Source of the DNA: CALABS01 sp050260775
GTDB lineage: Bacteria; Pseudomonadota; Alphaproteobacteria; Rhodospirillales; Magnetospirillaceae
Length of the DNA stretch: 64,000 nucleotides
NCBI GenBank assembly: GCA_050260775.1
Contig: JBLNCP010000006.1
Coordinates: 38,316-102,315, forward strand
Direction: 5' to 3'
The notes under the pieces were generated by a model, which did no database searches, was not told the origin of the DNA, and saw nothing but the letters and a program-made list of their open reading frames with translations. The position numbers and the translations under genes are program-made. This document shows, in pieces, positions 35,743 to 45,746 of the stretch; the first letter of the stretch is position 1; each line of letters begins with the position of its first letter.

Positions 35743-37407
35743 TTAGTGGGCGACCGGAGCCTCGGCTCCGAGACCGGTCTCGGAGCGGATGAGCTGGTTG
35801 CGGAAGTTGGCCTTGTCGACCTCGGCCCGCTTGCTCTTGTCGATGAGCGAGAAGAACCAGATCGAAACGAAGGCGATGGTCATCGAGAACAGGGCGTAGT
35901 GCTCGTACGGGAAGATCGCCGTCTTGTTGCCGAGCACCTGCACCCACACCGCCGGGCCCAGCACGACGCAGGCCACGGCCGAGATCAGGCCGAGGAAACC
36001 GCCGATGAAGGCGCCGCGGGTGGTCAGGCCGCTCCAGAAGATGGAGAGGAACAGGACCGGGAAGTTCACCGACGCCGCCAGGCCGAACGCCAGCGACACC
36101 ATGAAGGCGATGTTCTGGTTCTCGAACAAGAGGCCGAGCACGATGGCGGTGACGCCCAGGCACAGCACGGCGATGCGGCCGACCATCATCTCCTCGCGCT
36201 CGCTGACGTGGCCCTTCTTGAATACGCGGGCGTAGAGGTCGTGCGACACCGCCGAGGCGCCGGCCAGCGCCAGCCCCGACACCACCGCCAGGATGGTGGC
36301 GAAGGCGACCGCCGAGATGAAGCCGAGGAACACGTCGCCGCCCACCGCCTTGGACAGGTGGATGGCCGCCATGTTGCCGCCGCCCAGGATCTTGCCGGCC
36401 GCGTCGAGATAGGCCTTGTCGGTGCCGACGATGGTGATGGCCGAGAAGCCGATCATCACCGCCAGGATGAAGAAGTAGCCGATGAAGCCGGTGGCGTAGA
36501 ACACCGACTTGCGCGCCGCCTGGGCGTCGGGGACGGTGAAGAAGCGCATCAGGATATGCGGCAGGCCGGCCGGACCGCACATCAGGGCGAGGCTCAGCGA
36601 AATGGCGGTGATCGGGTCCGAGATCGAGCTGGACGGGGCCAGGATCTTGGCGCCGGCGGCGTGGTTCTTCACCGCGCTGGCCATCAGCACCTCGGGATTG
36701 AAGCCGAAGTGGATGAGCGCCATCAGCACCAGCAGGGTGCAGCCGCCCAGCAGCAGGCAGGCCTTGATGATCTGCACCCAGGTGGTGGCGAGCATGCCGC
36801 CGAAGGTGACGTAGAGCATCATCAGCACGCCGACCAGCACCACGGCGTAGGCGTATTCCAGGCCGAACAGCAGTTGGATCAGCTTGCCGGCGCCGACCAT
36901 CTGGGCGATCAGGTAGAACACCACCACGGCCAGGGCGCCGGTGGCCGCCAGCGAGCGGATCGGGGTCTGCTCCAGGCGGTAGCTGGCCACGTCGGCGAAG
37001 GTGTACTTGCCGAGATTGCGCAGGCGCTCGGCGATCATGAACAGGATCAGCGGCCAGCCGACCGTCCAGCCGGCGGTGTAGAACACGCCGTCGACGCCCT
37101 TGCCGAACACCATGCCCGACACGCCGAGGAAGGCGGCCGCCGACATGTAGTCGCCGGCGATGGCGAGGCCGTTCTGGAAGCCGGTAATGCCGCCGCCGGC
37201 GGTATAGAAGTCGCTGGCCGAGCGGGTGCGCTTGGAGGCCCAGTAGGTGATGCCCAGCGTGCCGACCACGAACACCAGGAACATGACGATGGCCATCACG
37301 TTGACCGGCTGGCGCTGGACGGCGCCGTCGATGGCGCCGCCGGCGGCGAAGGCCGCTGCGGGGGCGAGGGCAGCCAGGGCCGCCAGGGTGAGGGCGCGGC
37401 GGATCAT
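35743..37407 (-). CDS. actP: Acetate/cation symporter ActP
   Basis: The 554-residue protein is a sodium/solute symporter (SSS) family permease with 13-14 membrane segments, a cleaved signal sequence at the start (as in E. coli ActP) and the 'ASDFYTAGGGITGFQNGLAI' and 'GDYMSAAAFLG' motifs at the first helices. It imports acetate and similar short monocarboxylates. The start at 37407 (MIRRALTL) overlaps the DUF485 stop by four bases, the usual yjcH-actP pairing. Confidence 0.95.
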   Translation of the reverse strand: MIRRALTLAALAALAPAAAFAAGGAIDGAVQRQPVNVMAIVMFLVFVVGTLGITYWASKRTRSASDFYTAGGGITGFQNGLAIAGDYMSAAAFLGVSGMVFGKGVDGVFYTAGWTVGWPLILFMIAERLRNLGKYTFADVASYRLEQTPIRSLAATGALAVVVFYLIAQMVGAGKLIQLLFGLEYAYAVVLVGVLMMLYVTFGGMLATTWVQIIKACLLLGGCTLLVLMALIHFGFNPEVLMASAVKNHAAGAKILAPSSSISDPITAISLSLALMCGPAGLPHILMRFFTVPDAQAARKSVFYATGFIGYFFILAVMIGFSAITIVGTDKAYLDAAGKILGGGNMAAIHLSKAVGGDVFLGFISAVAFATILAVVSGLALAGASAVSHDLYARVFKKGHVSEREEMMVGRIAVLCLGVTAIVLGLLFENQNIAFMVSLAFGLAASVNFPVLFLSIFWSGLTTRGAFIGGFLGLISAVACVVLGPAVWVQVLGNKTAIFPYEHYALFSMTIAFVSIWFFSLIDKSKRAEVDKANFRNQLIRSETGLGAEAPVAH

Positions 37408-37715
37408 CGGCCGGCCTCCGAGATGATGGTGCGGTTCATGGCGTCGAACTCGGTGTTGGCGCGGCGCACGTACACGCCCGTCATCAGGAAGGCGAACATC
37501 TGGATGGCGAACCCCGCCACCAGGCCCAGCGGCCAGGTCAGGCCCTCGGCCACCGGCGAGGCGAACACCGCCGGCTTCAGCGCCGCGATCAGGACGAAGG
37601 GGTAATAGACTCCCAGCACGATGGCCGACAGCAGCAAGGAGAAGCGATTGCGCTTGGCGAGCAGCTCTCCGAACTTGGGGTGATTCACCACCCTCTCGTA
37701 GATATGGTCCGACAT
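37404..37715 (-). CDS. DUF485 membrane protein, ActP partner (YjcH-like)
   Basis: The 103-residue protein has two membrane segments ('LLLSAIVLGVYYPFVLIAAL' and a second after 'EGLTWPLG') and the DUF485 signature 'HPKFGELLAKRNRFS'. Proteins of this family accompany actP-type symporters and are thought to help them. It starts the operon; a candidate operator lies 29 bases upstream. Confidence 0.93.
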   Translation of the reverse strand: MSDHIYERVVNHPKFGELLAKRNRFSLLLSAIVLGVYYPFVLIAALKPAVFASPVAEGLTWPLGLVAGFAIQMFAFLMTGVYVRRANTEFDAMNRTIISEAGR

Positions 37716-38272
37716 GACCCGCGATCCCCCTTGGGTTGGACGGTTGCAAATGCAAAATTTGCAAGGGCCAATACCTCAAAAGGGTAGGTCGCGAAAGGAA
37801 AATTAAATTACCTGCGCCCCTGAAGGTTCGCGATCGGTATCCGTGCGTCGTTACCGGTCGAAGTAGATCGGCGCAACAAAGATGCGTGTGTCCGCATCTG
37901 GAAAGACGCGGTGTTACTCTGGATGATCATCTAAAGAACCTGCTTTGGCGGCAGTGCTGGCGAGGGGCCGCCAATGGTCCCGCGATGACGCTGATATCAG
38001 ATTGTGTGGCGCGGCTTATATTTGTGGCGTGATGGTTAAGGCGCAGCCGATATTATGAATCGCAGCCACCCATTAGGGTGGGGCGGAGCCGCCCGATGTC
38101 CAACCCCATGCCATTATTCGGCGTGCGGACACTCGGCGTGGACCCCCGCCTGCGCGGGGGTGACGGCTTCCCGGGAGCGGGCGGCAGCGTTTCCAAACCT
38201 CCCCCAGCTTGGCTGGGGGAGGGGCGGTGGGGGCTGGCAACCAGCTGATGGGCGGATGGTTAGGGGGGGCTG
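37716..38272. other. 557-base gap without a convincing gene
   Basis: This stretch is less GC-rich than its surroundings over its first 350 bases. It holds the TTGCAAAT/ATTTGCAA dyad at 37744-37764, presumably the actP promoter region, small hairpins ('TCGCGAA...TTCGCGA', 'GATGCG...CGCATC'), and a REP-like 'CCCCCGC-CTGC-GCGGGGG' at about 38144-38161. A short frame at 37736-38032 shows no family features and is rejected. No tRNA or small RNA fold was recognised. Confidence 0.6.
37744..37764. promoter_or_regulatory. Candidate ScfR/RamB-type operator of the actP operon
   Basis: TTGCAAAT-gcaaa-ATTTGCAA is a perfect 8-bp dyad 29 bases upstream of the DUF485 gene start. The TTGCAA/TTTGCAA core resembles sites of the ScfR/PrpR/RamB regulators of short-chain fatty acid metabolism, which suits an acetate permease operon. 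The regulator assignment is an inference. Confidence 0.5.
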
Positions 38273-39706
38273 TTAGACCGCCGTGCCGCCCACGGTCAGG
38301 CCGTCGATCCGAAGCGTGGGCTGGCCGACGCCGACCGGGCAGCCCTGGCCGTCCTTGCCGCAGGTGCCGATGCCGGGGTCGATGGCGAGGTCGTTGCCGA
38401 TCATCGACACCCGGGTCAGGGCGTCGGGGCCGTTGCCGATCAGGGTGGCGCCCTTGACCGCCGGTCCCAGCCTACCGTTCTCGATGAGATAGGCCTCGGT
38501 GGCGGCGAACACGAACTTGCCCGAGGTGATGTCGACCTGGCCGCCGCCGAAATTGACGGCGTAGATGCCCCTGTCGACCGAGGCGATGATCTCGCCCGGG
38601 TCCTTGTCGCCGGCTTCCATGAAGGTGTTGGTCATGCGGGGCAGCGGCGCGTGGGCATAGGACTGGCGCCGGCCGTTGCCGGTGGCCTTCACGCCCATCA
38701 GGCGGGCGTTGAGGCGGTCCTGCAGGTAGCCGACCAGGATGCCGTCCTCGATCAGCACCGTGCGCCCCGACGGCGTGCCCTCGTCGTCGATGGTGATCGA
38801 GCCGCGGCGGTCGGGCATCGAGCCGTCGTCGACCACGGTGACGCCCTTGGCCGCAACCCGCTCGCCGATGCGGCCCGAGAAGGCGCTGGTGCCCTTGCGG
38901 TTGAAGTCGCCTTCGAGGCCATGGCCGACGGCCTCGTGCAGCATGACGCCGGGCCAGCCGGGGCCCAGCACCACCGGCATCTCGCCGGCCGGGGCCGGGA
39001 TCGAGTCGAGGTTGACGGCCGCTTGGCGCAGGGCCTCGTCGACGCAATGGTGCCAGCTGGCGGTGGAGATGAAGCCGTCGTAGGTGGCGCGGCCGCCGAC
39101 GCCGTGGCTGCCGGTCTCCAGCCGGTCGCCCTGCCCCAGAACCACCGACACGTTGACGCGCACCAGCGGCCGAATGTCGGCGGCATGGGTGCCGTCGGCG
39201 CGCAGGATGTAGACGGCCTGCCACGACCCGGCCAGCGAGGCCGACACCTGCTTGACCCGGGGGTCGCGGCCGCGGGTGTAGGAATCGATTTCCTCCAGCA
39301 GCTTGACCTTGGTCTCGAAGGGGATCAGCGCCAGGGGGTTGAGGTCGGTGTAAAGGCTGCGGTTGGTGCCCGCCGGCCCGGCCGACATGGTGCCGGAATG
39401 GCCGAGGCGCACGGCGCGCACCGTCTCGCCGCCCCGGCGGATCGCCTCTTCGGACAGCTCGGAACCGTGTGCGTAGCCGTGCGCCTCGCCGGCCACCGCG
39501 CGCAGGCCGAAGCCCTGGGCGGTGTCGAAGCTGGCGCTCTTGATCTGGCGGTCGTCGAGCAGGAGGCTCTCGGACTGGCGGTATTCCAGGAACAATTCGC
39601 CGTCGTCGGCGCCGGCCAGCGAGTCCGCGACGATGCGCCTGACCGCGTCGGTATCGAGGCCGGCGCGGACGAAGAACAGCTCGTGGGCGTGGGCGTCGTG
39701 CGGCAT
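38273..39706 (-). CDS. tldD: TldD metalloprotease subunit
   Basis: The 477-residue protein is the TldD partner of the TldD/TldE (PmbA) protease, which trims small peptides and modified peptides in the cytoplasm. The zinc motif is 'HEAVGHGLEGD' (HEXXXH), and the C-terminus has the conserved 'GTCGKDGQGCPVGVGQPTLR' region. TldE is not encoded in the window. The gene is divergent from DUF3422. Confidence 0.95.
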   Translation of the reverse strand: MPHDAHAHELFFVRAGLDTDAVRRIVADSLAGADDGELFLEYRQSESLLLDDRQIKSASFDTAQGFGLRAVAGEAHGYAHGSELSEEAIRRGGETVRAVRLGHSGTMSAGPAGTNRSLYTDLNPLALIPFETKVKLLEEIDSYTRGRDPRVKQVSASLAGSWQAVYILRADGTHAADIRPLVRVNVSVVLGQGDRLETGSHGVGGRATYDGFISTASWHHCVDEALRQAAVNLDSIPAPAGEMPVVLGPGWPGVMLHEAVGHGLEGDFNRKGTSAFSGRIGERVAAKGVTVVDDGSMPDRRGSITIDDEGTPSGRTVLIEDGILVGYLQDRLNARLMGVKATGNGRRQSYAHAPLPRMTNTFMEAGDKDPGEIIASVDRGIYAVNFGGGQVDITSGKFVFAATEAYLIENGRLGPAVKGATLIGNGPDALTRVSMIGNDLAIDPGIGTCGKDGQGCPVGVGQPTLRIDGLTVGGTAV

Positions 39707-39801
39707 GGGAGCTCCTGGGATGCGGCGGGGACGGTTGGCAGCGCTTCCGCCGGAGTGTACACCAACGGGGAAGGCAACGCTCGTTCAGGGGAATATAGGC
39801 A

Positions 39802-41097
39802 ATGGCGGCCGTGATGCCAGGGCAGAGCTTCACCATGCGCGAGCACGGCTTGCGCCGGCCGCTGGCCGGCGAGGTGCATGCGCGCCCTTACGAGCAGGTG
39901 TCGGCGCCGGTGCGCGCCACCCGCATCGCCATGGTCCACGACGGTGTGCCGTGCCGCGTCGAGCGCACCTACCTCGCCGAGCTGCTGGCGCCGCACGGCT
40001 GCGAGACCCCCGGCGAGGACACCACCTGGTTCAGCCGCGACCTCGGCGGCCTGCGCCTGCGCTGGGAGCGCCACTCCGAGTTCTCCACCTACACCTTCCT
40101 GCGCTTCGACCCGTTCGAGGCGCCGTTCGCGGCCACCGCCCTCGACCTGGTGCCGGGCGACTGGCTCGCCCGCATGCCCGGCGCGGCCATCACCGCCGTC
40201 CATGTGGCGGTCGAGCGCGAGCCGCGCGCGGCGGACGACCTTGCCGCGCAGTTCGACGGCAACGCCCTGGTCGGCGCCCGCGTGATGGGGGGCGCCGCCG
40301 AGGCGTGGACCGACTTCCGCCTCCATGCCGACGGCTTCGGGCGCTTCCTGGTGCGCGACCATTGCCTGACCCGCGGACAGACCGGCCGCCTGATCCAGCG
40401 GCTGTTCGAGATCGAGACCTATCGCATGATGGCGCTCCTGGCCTTCCCCGAGGCCAAGCGGGCCAACGCCGAGATGGCGCGCATCGATGCCGGCCTGGGC
40501 GGCATCGTCGCCGAGCTGGCCAAGGGCGCGGGCGACGACCGCTCGCTGCTCGACGCCTTGACCAGGCTGGCCGCCGACGCCGAGCGCCTCGACGCCGAGA
40601 CCAGCTTCCGCCTGTCCGCCGCCCGCGCCTACCACGCCATCGTCGGGGCCCGCATCGCCGAGCTGCGCGAGGAGCGCATTCCCGGCGTGCAGACGGTGGC
40701 CGAATTCATGGACCGGCGCCTGGCTCCCGCCATGAAGACCTGCGAATCGGCCGCCGAGCGCCAGTTGCTGCTGGCCCGCCGCGTCAGCCGCGCCGGCGAC
40801 CTCTTGCGCACCCGCGTCGACATCGCGCTGGAAGAGAAGAACCGCGACCTTCTCCATTCCATGGACCGCCGCGCCAAGCTGCAGCTGCGCCTGCAGGAGA
40901 CGGTGGAGGGGTTGTCGGTGGTGGCGATCAGCTACTACCTGCTCGGCCTCATCGGCTATGTCGGCAAGGGCCTGAAGGCGGCGGGGCTCCACATCGATTC
41001 CGACATCCTGGCGCTGGCCTCGTTGCCGGTGATCCTGGGGGCGGTGGCGCTGGGCGTGCGCCGCCTGCGGCGCGCCATCGGCCACGATCCGGAGTGA
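39802..41097 (+). CDS. DUF3422 membrane protein
   Basis: The 431-residue protein belongs to a family of uncharacterised alphaproteobacterial proteins. It opens 'EHGLRRPLAGEVHARPYEQV' and contains 'DTTWFSRDLGGLRLRWERHS', both typical of DUF3422, with two membrane segments near the C-terminus ('VAISYYLLGLIGYVGKGL' and 'LALASLPVILGAVALGV'). A coiled-coil region precedes them, so a membrane-anchored cytoplasmic domain is likely. Function unknown. ATGs at 39802, 39814 and 39835 are all possible. Confidence 0.87.
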   Translation: MAAVMPGQSFTMREHGLRRPLAGEVHARPYEQVSAPVRATRIAMVHDGVPCRVERTYLAELLAPHGCETPGEDTTWFSRDLGGLRLRWERHSEFSTYTFLRFDPFEAPFAATALDLVPGDWLARMPGAAITAVHVAVEREPRAADDLAAQFDGNALVGARVMGGAAEAWTDFRLHADGFGRFLVRDHCLTRGQTGRLIQRLFEIETYRMMALLAFPEAKRANAEMARIDAGLGGIVAELAKGAGDDRSLLDALTRLAADAERLDAETSFRLSAARAYHAIVGARIAELREERIPGVQTVAEFMDRRLAPAMKTCESAAERQLLLARRVSRAGDLLRTRVDIALEEKNRDLLHSMDRRAKLQLRLQETVEGLSVVAISYYLLGLIGYVGKGLKAAGLHIDSDILALASLPVILGAVALGVRRLRRAIGHDPE

Positions 41098-41151
41098 ACA
41101 AGACGCGCGTCGGTCTGTTGATGTCGTGACGGCAGACGACGGAGGGCGCGC

Positions 41152-41667
41152 ATGAAGGTGGTGGCGGCAGTCACGGCGGTCCTGCTGGCGGCGCTTCCGG
41201 CGATGGCGCAGCGCGAAGAGCCGCTGACCCCCGAGGACTTCCTCAAGCGCGCCATGCAGGACAACATCGCCGATGTGGAGATCGGCCGGCTGGTCCAGAG
41301 CGATCCAAGTCTGCCGGCCGACGTGCAGGCGGTCGGCCGTGAGATCAGCCGGCGCTCGCTCGACCTGTCGGGAGAGCTGACCAAACTCTCGGCCGAACTC
41401 AAGATCCCGGTGGGCAACCAGATCAGCGAGCAGGACCGCCAGATGATCCAGCGGCTGTCGCGGATGCAGGGCGCCGAGTTCGTGCGCGAGTACCTGCAAT
41501 ACGTGGTCAACGACCTGGAGCACGACGCCACCCTCTATGAGAAAGGCGCCCAATCCGACAATCCGTCGGTGCGCCGGGTGGCGTCACAGGCCCTGCCCGC
41601 CGTCAAGGCCGATGTGGCCCGGGCGCGCGAGGTCTACGACCAGCAGGTGGCGAACAAGCCGGAGTGA
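41152..41667 (+). CDS. DUF4142 periplasmic protein
   Basis: The 171-residue protein has a signal peptide (cleaved near 'PAMAQ') and a helical DUF4142 domain: 'EDFLKRAMQDNIADVEIGRL', later 'HDATLYEKGAQSDNPSVRRV'. DUF4142 is a ferritin-like four-helix family of unknown role, often stress-induced. A strong GGAGGG lies before the ATG. It lies downstream of DUF3422 (54-base gap) and convergent with polA. Confidence 0.88.
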   Translation: MKVVAAVTAVLLAALPAMAQREEPLTPEDFLKRAMQDNIADVEIGRLVQSDPSLPADVQAVGREISRRSLDLSGELTKLSAELKIPVGNQISEQDRQMIQRLSRMQGAEFVREYLQYVVNDLEHDATLYEKGAQSDNPSVRRVASQALPAVKADVARAREVYDQQVANKPE

Positions 41668-41689
41668 GTGAGGGGAAGTGACGGCACCA

Positions 41690-41762
41690 GATCCTTCGGT
41701 CGCGGGCTCCCTCAGGATGACAGCCACTACGTCATCCTGAGCGCAGCGAAGGATCTCGCCGC
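41690..41762. repeat. Inverted repeat of the GATCCTTCG...AGGATGAC family
   Basis: Left arm 'AGATCCTTCGGTCGCGGGCT' to 'CTCAGGATGACAG' and right arm 'GTCATCCTGAGCGCAGCGAA' to 'GGATCTCG' face each other around a short centre, filling the gap between the convergent DUF4142 and polA genes. It matches the element at 18748-18842. Confidence 0.75.
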
Positions 41763-41766
41763 TCCC

Positions 41767-44550
41767 TTAGTGCGCCTCGTCCCAGGTGGCGCCGATGCCG
41801 GTGTCGACCACCAGCGGCACGTCGAGTTGGGCGGCGCCCTCCATCACCCGCTTGACCAGGGCGCGGGTCGCCTCGATCTCGGAATCCGCCACCTCGAACA
41901 CCAGTTCGTCGTGGACCTGCAGCAGCATGCGCGCCGACAGGCCGGCGGCAGCCAGTTCGCCGGGCAGCCGGATCATGGCGCGCTTGATGATGTCGGCGGC
42001 CCCGCCCTGGATGGGGCCGTTGATGGCGGCCCGCTCGGCGAAGGCGCGCATGTTGGCGTTCTTGTCGCGGATGCCCGGCGTGAACACCTTGCGGCCGAAC
42101 AGGGTGGTGACGAAGCCCTGGGTGCGCGCCTCCTCCTTGGTCCGCTCCATGTAGGCGCGGATCTCGGGATAGCGGGCGAAATAGGCGTCGATGTAGGCCT
42201 TGGCCTCGCCGGTGGCGATGCCCAATTGCGCCGCCAGCCCGAACGGCGAGATGCCGTAGATGATGCCGAAATTGATGGCCTTGGCGCGGCGGCGCAGCAT
42301 GGGGTCCATGCCCTCGACCGCCACCCCGAACACCTGCGAGGCGGTGATGGCGTGGATGTCGGCCCCCGAGCGGAACGCCTGCTTCAGGCCCTCGATGCCG
42401 GCGACGTGGGCGACCAGGCGCAGCTCGATCTGCGAATAGTCGGCCGACAGCACCGTGCAGCCCTTCTCGGCGATGAAGGCGTGGCGGATCTTGCGGCCAT
42501 CCTCGGTGCGCACCGGGATGTTCTGCAGGTTGGGATCCGATGACGACAGCCGCCCGGTCGAGGTGGCGGCCAGCGAGTAGCTGGTGTGCACCCGGCCGGT
42601 CTCGGCGTTGATCTGGGCGACCAGCGCGTCGGCGTAGGTGCTCTTGAGCTTGGCGACCTGGCGCCAGTCGAGCACGCGGGCCGGCAGGTCGTGCCCTTGC
42701 GCCGCCAGTTCCTCCAGCGCGTCGGCGCCGGTGGCCCATTGGCCGGTCTTGGTCTTCTTGCCGCCGGGCAGGCTCATCTCCTCGAACAGCACCTTGCCCA
42801 GCTGCTGCGGCGAGCCGATGTTGAAGGGGTGGCCGGCCAAGCGGTGGATCTGCTCCTCCAGCTCGGCCATGCGGCGGCCGAACTCGGTCGACAGCGAGCG
42901 CAGCACCGCGGCATCGACCTTCACGCCCTGGCGCTCCATCCCGACGATCACCGGCACCAGCGGGCGCTCCAGCGTCTCGTAGACGGTCGCCATCTTCTCG
43001 GCCACCAGCCGGGACTTGAGCAGGCGGTGGAGCCGGAGCGCCATGTCGGCGTCCTCGGCGGCGTAGTCGAGCGCCTTGTCGAGCGGCACACGGTCGAAGG
43101 TGACCTGGGCCTTGCCGCTGCCGCACACGTCGGAAAAGGCGATGCAGGTGTGGTCGAAGTGCAGCTTGCACAGCTCGTCGAGCCCGTGCCCATGGGCGCC
43201 GCCGTCCAGCACATAGGACAGCAGCATGGTGTCGTCGAGCGGCGCCACGTCGATGCCGCAGGCCTTCAGCACCTGCATGTCGTACTTGAGGTTATGGCCG
43301 ACCTTGAGGACCGACGGGTCCTCGCACAGCCGCTTGAGACGCGGCAGCGCCTCGGCCATGGGGATCAGCTTGGGCGCCTGCGGGCCGGCATCGGGCCCCC
43401 CCAGCGCCAGCGAGCCCTGGGCCTCGATGGGGGCGTGGCGCAAGGGCACGTAGCAGGCCTTGCCGGGCTCGACCGACATCGACACGCCGACGATGTGGCA
43501 GCTCAGCGGATCGAGCGAGGTCGTCTCGGTGTCGATGGCCACCGTGCCCGCCTCCATCGCCTGGGCGATCCAGGCGTCGAGGCGGTCGACGGTCAGCACC
43601 AGCTCGTACTGGGGGGCGGCCGGGACCGGCTTGACCATGGCGGTGCCGGGGGCGGTGGACGGGGAGGCCGGCGGCGACGTGGTGGCGGTCTTGGACTGCA
43701 GGCGGGCCAGGATCGAGCGGAAGCCCATGTGCTCCAGGAACGCGGTCAGCATCTCGGGCTTGGGCTCGCGCACCGCGAAGGCCTCCAGGCCCTCGGCCAC
43801 CGGCACGTCGTCGCGCAGCGTCACCAGCTGCTTGGAGACCCGCGCCTTGTCGAGGTTGGCGAGCAGGGTCTCGCGCCGCTTGGGCTGCTTGATCTCGCCG
43901 GCCCGCGCCAGCAGCGTCTCCAGGTCGCCGAATTCCTCGATCAGCTGGGCGGCGGTCTTGACGCCGATGCCGGGGACGCCCGGCACGTTGTCGGTGGCAT
44001 CGCCGCACAGCGCCTGGACGTCCACCACCTTGGCCGGCGGCACGCCGAATTTCTCGACCACCTCGGCGGCGCCGATGGTCTTGTTCTTGATGGGGTCCAG
44101 CATCTCGATGCCGTCGTCCACCAGCTGCATCAGGTCCTTGTCCGACGACACGATGGTGACGCGGCCGCCGGCGCGCAGCGCCTGTCGGGCATAGGTGGCG
44201 ATCAGGTCGTCGGCCTCGAACCCCTCCTGCTCGATGCAGGGGACGTTGAAGGCGCGGGTGGCCTCGCGGATCAGCGGGAACTGGGGCACCAGCTCCTCGG
44301 GCGGCGGCGGCCGGTGCGCCTTGTATTCGGGATAGATGTCGGTGCGGAACGTCTTGCGCGCCGCATCGAAGATGACCGCGATCGCATCGGCGTCGGTGTC
44401 GTTCAACAGCTTGAGCAGCATGTTGGTGAAACCGTACACCGCGTTGATCGGGGTGCCGTCGCCCCGGGTCATCGGGGGCAGGGCGTGGAAGGCCCGGAAG
44501 ATGAAGCCCGAGCCGTCCACCAGGTACAAGTGATGAGGAGCGTTGCCCAC
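41767..44550 (-). CDS. polA: DNA polymerase I
   Basis: The 927-residue protein has all three domains: 5'-3' exonuclease (1-290, 'LYLVDGSGFIFRAFHALPPM', 'GFEADDLIATYA', 'SSDKDLMQLV'), 3'-5' exonuclease (about 315-510, 'VAIDTETTSLDPL' with DxE, and 'YAAEDADMALRL') and the family A polymerase (about 520-927, 'SADYSQIELR', 'RRRAKAINFGIIYG', 'LQVHDELVFE'). Both nuclease activities look intact. The start is a GTG (44548-44550), three bases after the stop of the zinc-finger gene, so the two are likely coupled. Confidence 0.96.
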   Translation of the reverse strand: MGNAPHHLYLVDGSGFIFRAFHALPPMTRGDGTPINAVYGFTNMLLKLLNDTDADAIAVIFDAARKTFRTDIYPEYKAHRPPPPEELVPQFPLIREATRAFNVPCIEQEGFEADDLIATYARQALRAGGRVTIVSSDKDLMQLVDDGIEMLDPIKNKTIGAAEVVEKFGVPPAKVVDVQALCGDATDNVPGVPGIGVKTAAQLIEEFGDLETLLARAGEIKQPKRRETLLANLDKARVSKQLVTLRDDVPVAEGLEAFAVREPKPEMLTAFLEHMGFRSILARLQSKTATTSPPASPSTAPGTAMVKPVPAAPQYELVLTVDRLDAWIAQAMEAGTVAIDTETTSLDPLSCHIVGVSMSVEPGKACYVPLRHAPIEAQGSLALGGPDAGPQAPKLIPMAEALPRLKRLCEDPSVLKVGHNLKYDMQVLKACGIDVAPLDDTMLLSYVLDGGAHGHGLDELCKLHFDHTCIAFSDVCGSGKAQVTFDRVPLDKALDYAAEDADMALRLHRLLKSRLVAEKMATVYETLERPLVPVIVGMERQGVKVDAAVLRSLSTEFGRRMAELEEQIHRLAGHPFNIGSPQQLGKVLFEEMSLPGGKKTKTGQWATGADALEELAAQGHDLPARVLDWRQVAKLKSTYADALVAQINAETGRVHTSYSLAATSTGRLSSSDPNLQNIPVRTEDGRKIRHAFIAEKGCTVLSADYSQIELRLVAHVAGIEGLKQAFRSGADIHAITASQVFGVAVEGMDPMLRRRAKAINFGIIYGISPFGLAAQLGIATGEAKAYIDAYFARYPEIRAYMERTKEEARTQGFVTTLFGRKVFTPGIRDKNANMRAFAERAAINGPIQGGAADIIKRAMIRLPGELAAAGLSARMLLQVHDELVFEVADSEIEATRALVKRVMEGAAQLDVPLVVDTGIGATWDEAH

Positions 44551-44553
44551 TAA

Positions 44554-44742
44554 TCAGTGCCCGTGGCCGACCTTGGCGCCCTCGGCGAGGACGAAACGGC
44601 GCGAGCAATAGGGGCACATGATCTCGTGCTCGCCGTTGAACGCGAGATAGACGCGGGGGTGGCCGAAACCGGGGCCGTTGCCGTCGCAAGCGACGGGGCT
44701 GTGGTCGACGATCTTGGTGTCGTTGTCGGCGGGGCCAGTCAT
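44554..44742 (-). CDS. Small zinc-finger protein, NDUFS6-like
   Basis: The 62-residue protein has the zf-CHCC pattern: 'VACDGNGPGFGHPRVYL' supplies Cys and His, and 'CPYCSRRFVL' the last two Cys. It resembles mitochondrial complex I subunit NDUFS6, and its bacterial relatives occur in alphaproteobacteria as short free-standing proteins. The start at 44742 (MTGPADND) fits; an in-frame ATG at 44820 would overlap the divergent ABC gene. Upstream of polA. Confidence 0.88.
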   Translation of the reverse strand: MTGPADNDTKIVDHSPVACDGNGPGFGHPRVYLAFNGEHEIMCPYCSRRFVLAEGAKVGHGH

Positions 44743-44795
44743 TGTTCGTTGTTCCGTTGACCGTTGAAACGCGCGGATGATACCCATTGCCGGCG

Positions 44796-45745
<950 letters not shown>

Positions 45746-45746
<1 letters not shown>

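Noticed and set aside
37736..38032. A possible 98-residue Cys-containing protein in the gap upstream of the actP operon
   Set aside because: No ribosome-binding site, no family pattern, and it overlaps the probable actP promoter and operator.
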